From CAZMCC01 sp964564695 (lineage in GTDB: Bacteria; Planctomycetota; Phycisphaerae; Phycisphaerales; UBA1924), in NCBI GenBank assembly GCA_964564695.1, contig CAZMCC010000107.1, positions 1 through 11,756 of the forward strand: 11,756 nucleotides of DNA, given 5' to 3'. Positions 1-6,443 of the stretch are shown here, in pieces (within the stretch, counting starts at the first letter, position 1; every line of letters starts with the position of its first letter). A program made the translations under genes and the position numbers. The notes beneath the pieces are model-generated. The model ran no database searches, was not told the origin of the DNA, and was given only the letters and a program-made list of their open reading frames with translations.

Positions 1-1
1 C

Positions 2-499
2 TGCACCGTCATCTTCATCAACCAGATCCGCGAGAAGATCGGCGTGATGTTCGGCTCCCCCGAGACCACCACCGGCGGCCGGGCCCTCAAGTTCTACTCG
101 TCGGTCCGCATCGACATCCGCCGCACCGGCGCCCTCAAGGAGGGCGAGATGAACATCGGCAACCGCGTGCGGGCCCGCGTGGTGAAGAACAAGGTCGCCC
201 CGCCGTTCCGCGACGCCGAGTTCGACATCATGTTCGACGAGGGCATCTCCGCCGCCGGCGACCTGGTCGACCTCGCGGCCGACGCGGGCGTGATCGAGAA
301 GGCCGGCGCGTGGTACAGCTACGGCGAGGTCCGCATCGGCCAGGGCCGCGAGAACGCGAAGAAGTTCCTCAAGGAGAACCCGGCCCTGTTCGCCGAAGTC
401 CGCGCGGGCGTGCTCAAGATCAAGACCGCCCAGCCCCTGAAGCCCGGCGTCGCGGCTCCGGGCGAGGTCGACGACGAGAAGGAACCGCTGGACGAGTAA
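2..499 (+). CDS. recA: RecA recombinase, C-terminal part (5' end outside window)
   Basis: RecA is the ATP-dependent DNA strand-exchange protein that forms filaments on single-stranded DNA for homologous recombination and triggers LexA-type SOS self-cleavage. The visible 165 residues begin in the core just before loop L2. The segment reading INQIREKIGVMFGSPETTTG is nearly identical to E. coli RecA around L2 (GVMFGNPETTTGG), followed by the conserved ALKFYSSVRIDIRR strand and the GISAAGDLVDLA...G.W.SYG C-terminal domain. The protein ends in an acidic tail (EVDDEKEPLDE), which in known RecA proteins moderates DNA binding. Walker A and B lie outside the window. The stop is TAA at 497-499, and a hairpin pair with a T-tract follows, so recA appears to be the last gene of its transcript. 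It converges on a photolyase gene, so two DNA-repair genes are adjacent. Identification is secure. Confidence 0.98.
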   Translation, partial: CTVIFINQIREKIGVMFGSPETTTGGRALKFYSSVRIDIRRTGALKEGEMNIGNRVRARVVKNKVAPPFRDAEFDIMFDEGISAAGDLVDLAADAGVIEKAGAWYSYGEVRIGQGRENAKKFLKENPALFAEVRAGVLKIKTAQPLKPGVAAPGEVDDEKEPLDE

Positions 500-510
500 G
501 TCACTGATCC

Positions 511-534
511 GAGCCTCCCGCGCAAGCGGGAGGT
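511..534 (+). repeat. Hairpin repeat unit 1 (forward)
   Basis: This 24-nt unit begins GAGCC and ends GGT. It folds as stem CCTCCCGC (514-521), loop GCAA (522-525), stem GCGGGAGG (526-533): eight perfect pairs closed by a GNRA-type tetraloop. TGATCC sits immediately upstream at 505-510, as in two of the other three copies. It forms an inverted pair with unit 2, 42 nt away. It lies just after the recA stop codon. The unit is also present, inverted or direct, at 577-600, 7989-8012 and 8035-8058. Confidence 0.85.
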
Positions 535-576
535 GCTAACGGCAGCTCAGCGAAGAAGAACCTACGAACGCACCAG

Positions 577-600
577 ACCCCTCGCTCGCGCGAGGGGCTC
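577..600 (-). repeat. Hairpin repeat unit 2 (inverted)
   Basis: This is a minus-strand copy of the same 24-nt unit. The plus strand reads CCCCTCGC (578-585), TCGC (586-589), GCGAGGGG (590-597), an 8-bp perfect stem. Read on the minus strand the loop is GCGA, again GNRA. All 24 nt are identical to unit 4 at 8035-8058, although the two sites are 7.4 kb apart. Unlike the other copies, it has no TGATC flank; TGTTTT follows it instead. Confidence 0.85.
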
Positions 601-606
601 TGTTTT
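578..606 (+). terminator. Rho-independent terminator downstream of recA
   Basis: The perfect 8-bp GC-rich stem at 578-597 is followed by CTC and then TGTTTT (601-606), which gives the stem-plus-U-tract form of an intrinsic terminator on the plus strand. It sits 78 nt after the recA stop and 5 nt before the phrB stop codon (611-613). On the minus strand the hairpins at 514-533 and 578-597 lie just past the phrB stop but lack a T-tract, so termination of phrB here is only inferred. Confidence 0.75.
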
Positions 607-610
607 AACT

Positions 611-2080
611 TTAACGCCTGATCGCTTCGAACGCCTTGATCACCCGCACCCGCGCCTTCGCATGGTCAGCGATCGGCTCGGGATACTCGATCCTCGCTCG
701 TATCAGCGGCGGCAGCTCCGACGGCTCGTGAATCGCCTTCCCCTCAACCCCTGCCAACTCCGGCACCCACCGCCGGATGAACTCGCCGTCGGGATCCACC
801 TTCTTGCTCTGGCTCACCGGCTTGAACACCCGGAAGTACGGCACGGCGTCCGTTCCCGTGCTCGCGCTCCACTGCCACCCGCCGTTGTTGTTCGCGAGGT
901 CGCCGTCGACGAGGTGGCGCATGAAGTGGCGCTCGCCGAGGCGCCAATCGATGAGTAAATCCTTCGTCAAGAACATGGCCGTGATCATGCGAAGGCGGTT
1001 GTGCATCCAGCCGGTCGCGAGGAGCTGACGCATGCCGGCGTCGACGATCGGGAACCCGGTGCGCCCCTCGCACCACGCCCTGAATCCCTCCGGGTCATCA
1101 CGCCACCGCACCTTCACCGTCGCCGGCTGGAACGGCCGGTTCATGCTCACGCGCGGGAAGCCCACGAGCACGTGGCGGTAGAACTCGCGCCAGATCAGCT
1201 CGCTGATCCAGCGCGTCGCGCCGGGGTTCTTCGGGTTGTCGAGCGAACGCCCGTTCGCAACAGCCGCGGCCGCCAGGCACTGCCTCACCGAGATCACCCC
1301 GCACGCGAGGTACGGGCTGAGAGTGCTCGTGCCGTCGAGCGCGGGCGTGTCACGCGCCGCGTCGTAGCCGCCGATTGACCTCTCGACGAACCGTGCGAGC
1401 CGCTCGTTCGCCGCCCGCACTCCCGCCGGCCACAGTTTCGGATCAACGCTCGACTCAAACCCCGCCACGCACTCCGGCACGGCGTCCGCTTCAACTCCCG
1501 TCTCCGCCTGCTTCCCCGGCGCCGCCCGCAGCGCCGGCCCGACCTCCCCCACTCCCATCTCCTCCAACCGCTTCACCCACGCCCGCCGGAACGGCCCGAA
1601 CACTGTGTAGACGTTCCCCGCCTGCGTGCTCAGCTCGTCGGGGGCCAGCACCGTCTGGTCGTGGTGCATGTGCACCTCCAGACCGGCCTTCTCCAGCGCC
1701 GCTGCCACCGCCGCGTCGCGTCGGGCCTCGTTCACCTCGTACTCGCGGTTGAAAAGCACCCGCGTGCACCCGAGCTCGCGGGCGAGCCCGACGAGCAGCC
1801 TGGCCGCCCCATCGAAACGGTCGGTGCGCCGGACCAGGAGCGGGATGTTCAGGACGGCCAAGTCGCGCGACAGTGCCGCAACCGTTCGCAGGACGAAGTC
1901 GACTTTCACCGGCGCCCAGTCGTGCTCCCGCCACTGCCCGGGCGTGACCAGATAGACCCCAACAACCCCCCCGCCACCCCCCCGATCCCCCGCGCGCGCC
2001 GCCGCCGCCATCGCCGTGTTGTCCGCAACGCGCAGGTCCGACCGGAACCACATGAGCGACCGGGCCTGGGGGGGCGCCAT
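611..2080 (-). CDS. phrB: Deoxyribodipyrimidine photolyase (class I CPD photolyase)
   Basis: This FAD enzyme uses blue light to split cyclobutane pyrimidine dimers. The N-terminal alpha/beta domain starts MWFRSDLRVADN (about residues 10-21). The YEVNE motif (about 114-118) carries the Asn-Glu pair that contacts the methenyl-tetrahydrofolate antenna in E. coli PhrB. The FAD domain is very close to E. coli PhrB: ELIWREFYRH (about 295-304), GFPIVDAGMRQL, GWMHNRLRM, DLLIDWR and NNGGWQWSASTGTDAVPYFR (about 398-417), including Trp positions of the electron-transfer chain. The ATG at 2078-2080 gives 489 residues, a normal length, with only nine residues before the first conserved strand. An in-frame TTG at 2183-2185 would add 35 residues without similarity. 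No clear ribosome binding site precedes the ATG. A glycine run from a C-rich plus-strand stretch (about 1964-1990) expands the loop before the second strand. Confidence 0.96.
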   Translation of the reverse strand: MAPPQARSLMWFRSDLRVADNTAMAAAARAGDRGGGGGVVGVYLVTPGQWREHDWAPVKVDFVLRTVAALSRDLAVLNIPLLVRRTDRFDGAARLLVGLARELGCTRVLFNREYEVNEARRDAAVAAALEKAGLEVHMHHDQTVLAPDELSTQAGNVYTVFGPFRRAWVKRLEEMGVGEVGPALRAAPGKQAETGVEADAVPECVAGFESSVDPKLWPAGVRAANERLARFVERSIGGYDAARDTPALDGTSTLSPYLACGVISVRQCLAAAAVANGRSLDNPKNPGATRWISELIWREFYRHVLVGFPRVSMNRPFQPATVKVRWRDDPEGFRAWCEGRTGFPIVDAGMRQLLATGWMHNRLRMITAMFLTKDLLIDWRLGERHFMRHLVDGDLANNNGGWQWSASTGTDAVPYFRVFKPVSQSKKVDPDGEFIRRWVPELAGVEGKAIHEPSELPPLIRARIEYPEPIADHAKARVRVIKAFEAIRR

Positions 2081-2310
2081 GTCCGAGTGTTCGCCGGCGA
2101 CGCCCAACCCGGGACCCTCGAGCGCCGAATCCGCCGCACCTTGCCCGATTCGCCCGCCGCGGCCGCGGGTCCAATCGACCAGCAATGGTCAGAGCCCGAC
2201 AGGTCCGATAGAAAGCCGTCCGGACTTCGAACTGGGGGGATGAGACGTGTACGCTCAGGGCCGAACCGCGTCCTGATCCCTCGCAATTCAGTGACCCCGG
2301 AGCCGTGTCG
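2081..2310. other. Divergent intergenic region between phrB and the 2311 gene
   Basis: About 230 bp separate the two divergent start codons, so promoters for phrB (-) and the 2311-6336 group (+) should lie here. I see no convincing -35/-10 pair on either strand. The segment is GC-rich and holds only the short perfect palindrome GTCCGGAC (2218-2225) and a TTCGAA (2226-2231). Part of it (2081-2185) stays open in the phrB frame because of an alternative TTG start, but that stretch is probably leader. Confidence 0.5.
2299..2302 (+). promoter_or_regulatory. Ribosome binding site deciding the 2311 start
   Basis: GGAG is followed by an 8-nt spacer to the ATG at 2311. The in-frame GTG at 2305 would leave only 2 nt, so the ATG is preferred. 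Confidence 0.55.
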
Positions 2311-2622
2311 ATGCCTCGAACCCTTCCCCGCACCAGCTTTGCCCGCTCGGCGTACATCGGGTTCGGGCTGCTGTGGGGGGCGTGTCTGGTCGTGGTCGGG
2401 ATGTGGCTGGCGCTGGACTTCTCGGGTTTGTGGCCCGGGGCGGGGCGGATAGCCACCCCGGTCGGGATCGGGCTCGTCGGGGTGGGGCAGTTTGTCTTGG
2501 CCGTGAGCGCGGAGGGGGCCATCCCCGGCGCCGATCGGCGGGTGGTGGGGGCGGCCGAGGTGGGCTCGTGGTTGGTGGTGACGGTGGCGATCGGGTGGGC
2601 GACGACAGGAGCATGGCTGTGA
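2311..2622 (+). CDS. Small membrane protein, unknown function
   Basis: The product is a 103-residue protein with a short basic N-terminus (PRTLPRTSFARS). Three hydrophobic segments follow: about 14-36 (GFGLLWGACLVVVGMW), about 49-66 (PVGIGLVGVGQFVLAV) and about 83-100 (VGSWLVVTVAIGWATTGA). It is therefore predicted to be an inner-membrane protein. A charged loop (AEGAIPGADRR) sits between the second and third segments. I recognise no family. The start is set by GGAG 8 nt upstream of the ATG. The stop TGA overlaps the GTG start of the large exported TPR protein (GTGA, 2619-2622), which suggests translational coupling and a shared role at the envelope. Confidence that it is coding is good because of the ordered hydrophobic pattern and the coupling; its function is unknown. 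Confidence 0.7.
   Translation: MPRTLPRTSFARSAYIGFGLLWGACLVVVGMWLALDFSGLWPGAGRIATPVGIGLVGVGQFVLAVSAEGAIPGADRRVVGAAEVGSWLVVTVAIGWATTGAWL
2607..2611 (+). promoter_or_regulatory. Shine-Dalgarno for the TPR gene
   Basis: AGGAG is placed 7 nt before the GTG at 2619. The in-frame ATG at 2613 would follow it by only 1 nt, which is too close. The site lies inside the end of the upstream gene, consistent with coupled translation through the GTGA overlap. Confidence 0.6.
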
Positions 2623-5300
2623 TTGATCGATGCACGCATGGGGTGGGCGGGGGGCTGATGGGAACGGGGACGTGGAGGCCGCTGGTGACGGCGGCGCTGG
2701 GCGTCGTCATGCTTCTCAGTGCGGCCGGGACGAGCGTGGCCCGGCAGGCGATGGACGAGAGCGCCCCACCACCGACGGTAACGCCCATGACCGAGGCCCA
2801 GGTCGCCGACCAGTCGCTGTCGGTGTGGTTCTCGCGCATGGCGATGAGCACGATCCGCAGCGTGCGCGAGCCGCAGCCGGGAGACTTCCGCATCGCGGCG
2901 ATGCTGCTTGAAGAGGCGACCCGCCTCAACCCGACCGATGACGAGCTGCTGCGTCGCCTCACCGAGGCGTACAGCGCCGCGGGGGACGAAGACGCGGCCC
3001 TCGAGACCACCGAACGCATCGTGCGCCTCGACCCGGGTGACACGGTCGCGCAGCTGCGCCTCATCTCGGGGAGGATCCGGCGGCTCCAGAGCGTCGACCA
3101 GCGGCTCGCCGCGTTCGACCGCTTCCTCGGGCCGTCGGGCGAGACGGTCGACGCCTCGGTTCGCTCGCGCCTGGCGCTGGACGCGGCCCTCTTGTGCCGC
3201 GAGCAGGGCGACGTCGAGAAATTCGCGAACTATCTCGCGAAGGCGTCGTCGCTCGATCCGACGAACAAGGACGCCGCGACCCTCGCGGTGACGTTCTTCA
3301 CGGCGAGCGTGGACGACGCGAAGGGCCGCCTCGAGCTGCTGCTCAACCTGCTGAAGGCCGACCCGCTCGATCCGGCGACGCACCTGGCGATCGGGCGCGA
3401 GCTGGCGGCGGCGGGGGCGTTCCGCGGGGCGGACCGGTTTTACAAGATCTGGACCGGCCTGCTGCAGGTGATGCAGGTCGAAAAGGACAAATCGATCCCG
3501 CCCGAGGAATTCCTCGTCGACTGGCGGCTCAACGGCGCCGACCAGATGGTCTCGAAGATCTGGACACACGTGGAGAACCGGCGTTCGGCACTGCGGGCCA
3601 AGGCCGAGTACGAGCGGTCCATCGGCACGGCCGAGGAGCAGGTCACCAACCCCGAGGCTGAGACGTTCACGATCCAGATCGCGCGGACGGTGACGATCGC
3701 GGCGAGCGCGATCGACGACATCGAGCGGACGCGCTGGGCGCTCAACGAGCTGAAGCGGGCCGTGGAGCACGAGCGCAAGACGCTGCAGATGCTCACCCCG
3801 CCGCAGAACGGCCCGTCGCCGGACGTCGAGGGCGAACTGCTGTGGGCGCGGCTGTGGTCGGGGCAGCAGGTGGACGAGGCCGCGGCCGATCTCGAAACGT
3901 GGCGTTCGCTGCCGGGGATCAACCCGATGGCGCTGCGGCGCGTGGAGGGCTGGCTGGCGGTGCGGCGCGGGGAGTTTGACAAGGCGATCGAGCTGCTGAG
4001 CGGGCTGCCCGAAGGCGACATCTTCGGGCCCCTTGGCCTGGCGCTCGTCGACGAGCTCAAGGGCTCGAAGCAGTCGGCGGCCGAGGGGTACACGAAGATC
4101 GCAATGGAGCGTCCGGGCACGTTTCCGGGCGCCTGGGCCGCGACGCGGCTCGAGCGGCTGTCGGGCAAGCCCGTGGCACGCACCGCGATGGCGACTTCCC
4201 TCGAGTCGATGATCGACGCCATCCCGATGTGGCTCGAGGAGATGACGCGGGACCCCAGCCGGTTCATGTCGATGCACGCCGAGATGGTGCCGACGGGCAA
4301 GACGGTGTTCGACCGCGTGCGCGTCCTGGTGCGCCTGCGCAACCTCATGCCGATCCCCATGGGCGTCGGGCCCGACGGGCCGATCAGTTCGCGCATGCTC
4401 ATCACGACCCCGATCGAGGTCGGCGGCCAGCGCGTGCCGGCGAAGGACTTCGTGGTCGTTGGGGCCGCGGACCGGCGGCTGCGCCTGCTGCCGCAGGACA
4501 GCTTCGACACGATCATCCCGGTGGACTCCGGGCGCCTGGGCGAGGGGCTCGTGGACCTGGTCGGATACTCGATCCGGGCGCGGTTCCGCGTGATCCAGGG
4601 GTTCGAGGCGGTGACGCTCAACGGGCAGAGCACGTATCAGCAGGGCCCGCTGTCGATGGCGACCGAGACCGAGCCGTACGCACGCGCCATGGCGCTCATC
4701 TCGCGCATGGAGCCGACCCGCGTGGAGAACGCCATCCGCGCGGGCGGACCAATCGCGGCGGCCGAAGCGCTCGCGGCGCTGCGGTGGCGCCTCGCGACGA
4801 ACCCCGACGAGGCGTCCCCGATCTCCGCGGCGCAGATGGCCGACCTGGTGAAGGCGGTGGCGGAGAAGTACCCGCTCGTGGGGCGGACGCAGCGCGGGCT
4901 GTGGCTGTTCACGCTGCCGTCGGTGCGCGACGGCGAGATGTTCGCGCCGGTGGGACAGGTGATCCGCGCCGAGCCCGACCCGGTGCTCGCGGGGGTGGTG
5001 GCGCTGGCCCGCACAACGGGGCCCGACGATCCGCTTCTCGCCGAGCTCGAGGCGCGGAACGATCCGTGGCTGGCGAAGGCCGTGCCGCTGATTCGAGACT
5101 TCCTCAAGCGTCGTCCGGCGGCGACGCCCGCTCCTGCGGCGCCCGAGGGCGCGACGCCTGGTGCGGTGCCGACTCAGGGCACGGCCCCTGGAACCGCCCC
5201 GGGTACGAAGCCCGCTCCAGCGACGACCCCGGGGTCGACTCCCACTCCGCCTCCTGGCCCGGCGCCAAAGCCGGCGACGCCGCCGGGTGGCGGAAAGTAA
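2619..5300 (+). CDS. Large exported TPR-repeat protein with Pro/Ala/Thr-rich C-terminal tail
   Basis: The protein is about 893 residues from the GTG at 2619; an ATG at 2658 is an alternative giving 880. A signal-peptide-like segment (WRPLVTAALGVVMLLSAAG, then TSVA-RQA) lies at about residues 19-43, so export from the cytoplasm is expected. TPR-like helical repeats follow at about 90-165 (e.g. LLEEATRLNPTDDELLRRL, then AALETTERIVRLDPGDTVA), with weaker ones to about 260 (ASSLDPTNKDAATLA). A further TPR-like unit lies near 435-460 (EFDKAIELLSGLPEGDIFG). Residues of about 540-670 look beta-rich (LITTPIEVGGQRVPAKDFVV) and match nothing I know. The last about 60 residues are low-complexity Pro/Ala/Thr/Gly (TAPGTAPGTKPAPATTP). 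TPRs usually mediate protein-protein contacts, so a scaffold role in the periplasm or at the cell surface is inferred. It is coupled to the small membrane protein upstream and ends 4 nt before the next gene. Confidence 0.85.
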   Translation: MIDRCTHGVGGGLMGTGTWRPLVTAALGVVMLLSAAGTSVARQAMDESAPPPTVTPMTEAQVADQSLSVWFSRMAMSTIRSVREPQPGDFRIAAMLLEEATRLNPTDDELLRRLTEAYSAAGDEDAALETTERIVRLDPGDTVAQLRLISGRIRRLQSVDQRLAAFDRFLGPSGETVDASVRSRLALDAALLCREQGDVEKFANYLAKASSLDPTNKDAATLAVTFFTASVDDAKGRLELLLNLLKADPLDPATHLAIGRELAAAGAFRGADRFYKIWTGLLQVMQVEKDKSIPPEEFLVDWRLNGADQMVSKIWTHVENRRSALRAKAEYERSIGTAEEQVTNPEAETFTIQIARTVTIAASAIDDIERTRWALNELKRAVEHERKTLQMLTPPQNGPSPDVEGELLWARLWSGQQVDEAAADLETWRSLPGINPMALRRVEGWLAVRRGEFDKAIELLSGLPEGDIFGPLGLALVDELKGSKQSAAEGYTKIAMERPGTFPGAWAATRLERLSGKPVARTAMATSLESMIDAIPMWLEEMTRDPSRFMSMHAEMVPTGKTVFDRVRVLVRLRNLMPIPMGVGPDGPISSRMLITTPIEVGGQRVPAKDFVVVGAADRRLRLLPQDSFDTIIPVDSGRLGEGLVDLVGYSIRARFRVIQGFEAVTLNGQSTYQQGPLSMATETEPYARAMALISRMEPTRVENAIRAGGPIAAAEALAALRWRLATNPDEASPISAAQMADLVKAVAEKYPLVGRTQRGLWLFTLPSVRDGEMFAPVGQVIRAEPDPVLAGVVALARTTGPDDPLLAELEARNDPWLAKAVPLIRDFLKRRPAATPAPAAPEGATPGAVPTQGTAPGTAPGTKPAPATTPGSTPTPPPGPAPKPATPPGGGK

Positions 5301-5304
5301 TCCC

Positions 5305-6336
5305 GTGGACGGCGCGACCCAGGAGCCTCGACCGGCGGGGGTGGGGGTGGGGGGACGCCGGCGGAGAGGCTGGGCGCTGGTCGCGACGATCGTCGGCGCT
5401 GCGCTGCTGGGCGCGGGCGTGTGGGCCGTGGTGTCGCAGCGCCAGGCGGGCGAGAGTGCGCTGACCGCGGCCCGATCGGCGCCGGCGTGGCTGGTGGTGG
5501 CTGTTGTGCTGCTGCCGCTGGTGAACTGGCTGCTCACGAGCGCGGTGTTCTGGGTGCTCACGGGGCGGTACGCGCGGGTGCGTCCGGTCGAGATGGGCGC
5601 GCTCATCGGCTCGGCCTGGCTGCTCAACTACATCCCCGCGCGGGCCGGTCTGCTGGGAAGGGTCGCGTACCACAAGGCGGTCAACGGCATCCGGGTGCGC
5701 GACGCCGCGGGCGTGATCGTGCAGTCGATCGGGTGCACGGGCGTGGCGCTGGCGGCGCTGCTGGGGGTGATCGCGGGGACCTCGGCCACGGGCGCGCCGG
5801 AGTGGGTGATGCCCGCGGCGATGCTCGGGATCGCGCTCGCGCTGGGCACGGCGGCGACGATCGCGCATCGGCGCGGGCCCGACGCGCGGTGGTGGCGTCT
5901 GCTGGGGGCGGCCGGGTTGCGATGCGCGGACGTCACGGTGTGGGGCGTGCGATACCTCGCGGTGTTTACGCTCGCGGGGGTCGCGGCCACGCCGCTGGGC
6001 ATCGGCGTGGTCACTGCCGCGAGCCAGGCGTCGATGCTCCTGCCGATCCAGGTGGGGGCACGGGAGTGGGTGGTGGGACTGACGTCCGGGCTGACGGCGG
6101 CCGGAGCTCCAAGCGGATCCGGGGGGGCGGAATCGATCCTGGCGAGCGCAGCCCCCGGATTGGCGGCGGACCTGATTAACCGGGCCGCGGAGACCCTCGT
6201 AGCGGTGCCAGTGGGCCTCTGGGGCACCTGGTGGGTGGTCCGGCGGCTGCGCAGGGCGGGCGGGGGGGGCGTGGGGGTTGGAGGGGCGCCCGGGGCGCTC
6301 CCGCCGGACGCCGAACCGACCGATACATCTGAATGA
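5305..6336 (+). CDS. Polytopic membrane protein, probably lysylphosphatidylglycerol-synthase TM-region family (PF03706-like)
   Basis: From the GTG at 5305 this gives 343 residues; GGAAAG (5292-5297) sits 7 nt upstream and the TPR stop is 4 nt before. About eight hydrophobic segments are visible: about 23-44, 62-84, 95-112, 132-156, 164-186, 205-225, 228-250 and 285-315. Two features fit the PF03706 family of MprF-type flippase domains and relatives: GSAWLLNYIPARAGLLGR followed by the tyrosine-containing VAYHKAVNGI (cf. N-Y-L-P-x-x-x-G near helix 3), and LLPIQVGAREWVVGL (cf. the P-x-x-x-G-x-x-E motif). There is no C-terminal aminoacyl-transferase domain, so it would not itself make lysyl-PG. 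Such stand-alone proteins are thought to move or bind lipid-linked substrates. The tail (about 315-343) is Gly/Pro-rich and polar. The family call is from motif memory and is moderate. Linkage to the exported TPR protein suggests an envelope function. Confidence 0.7.
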   Translation: MDGATQEPRPAGVGVGGRRRRGWALVATIVGAALLGAGVWAVVSQRQAGESALTAARSAPAWLVVAVVLLPLVNWLLTSAVFWVLTGRYARVRPVEMGALIGSAWLLNYIPARAGLLGRVAYHKAVNGIRVRDAAGVIVQSIGCTGVALAALLGVIAGTSATGAPEWVMPAAMLGIALALGTAATIAHRRGPDARWWRLLGAAGLRCADVTVWGVRYLAVFTLAGVAATPLGIGVVTAASQASMLLPIQVGAREWVVGLTSGLTAAGAPSGSGGAESILASAAPGLAADLINRAAETLVAVPVGLWGTWWVVRRLRRAGGGGVGVGGAPGALPPDAEPTDTSE

Positions 6337-6443
6337 AAGCACCGGCGGCTCGCCGATCAGGAACCGATCACGCCGGCGCAGCGCAGCGTATGAACGGAGA
6401 GAGGGCGTGTGTGTTTGCACGCCCGGTCATGGACGACTGAGCG
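6337..6443. other. Leader region upstream of the DUF444 gene
   Basis: This 107-bp gap contains a perfect 7-bp stem, GGGCGTG (6403-6409) with CACGCCC (6418-6424) around an 8-nt loop, 19 nt before the ATG at 6444. A purine stretch (GGAGAGAGGG, 6396-6405) runs into the hairpin. A three-codon mini-ORF (Met-Asp-Asp-stop, 6429-6440) follows, and its TGA is in frame with the gene and fixes 6444 as the first usable ATG. No T-tract follows the hairpin, so it is not a simple terminator. No clear promoter is visible. Confidence 0.45.

Noticed and set aside
511..600. A CRISPR array made of the repeated hairpin units
   Set aside because: There are only two units per site, in inverted and not direct orientation, with unequal spacers and no cas genes.
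2081..2185. N-terminal extension of phrB from a TTG at 2183-2185
   Set aside because: The 35 added residues lack similarity to photolyases, and the ATG at 2080 already gives a normal length and start spacing.
2218..2231. GTCCGGAC palindrome as an operator in the divergent region
   Set aside because: A single 8-bp palindrome without a second site or promoter context is expected by chance.
1491..5627. A 1378-codon open frame on the minus strand opposite the TPR gene and overlapping phrB
   Set aside because: Its translation is Arg/His/Pro-rich low complexity with no domains. It arises because it mirrors a high-GC gene on the plus strand. The plus-strand frame has a signal peptide, TPRs and coupled starts, and phrB is unmistakable in another frame.
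6341..6378. A possible degraded fifth copy of the hairpin unit (ACCGGCGGCTCG...GATCA)
   Set aside because: Only short, interrupted similarity to the unit ends is visible and the stem-loop core is missing, so chance in GC-rich sequence is sufficient.
5104..6420. A 438-codon minus-strand open frame opposite the PF03706-like gene
   Set aside because: The product is His/Arg/Pro-rich, typical of antisense GC-rich DNA. The plus strand shows a regular membrane-helix pattern.
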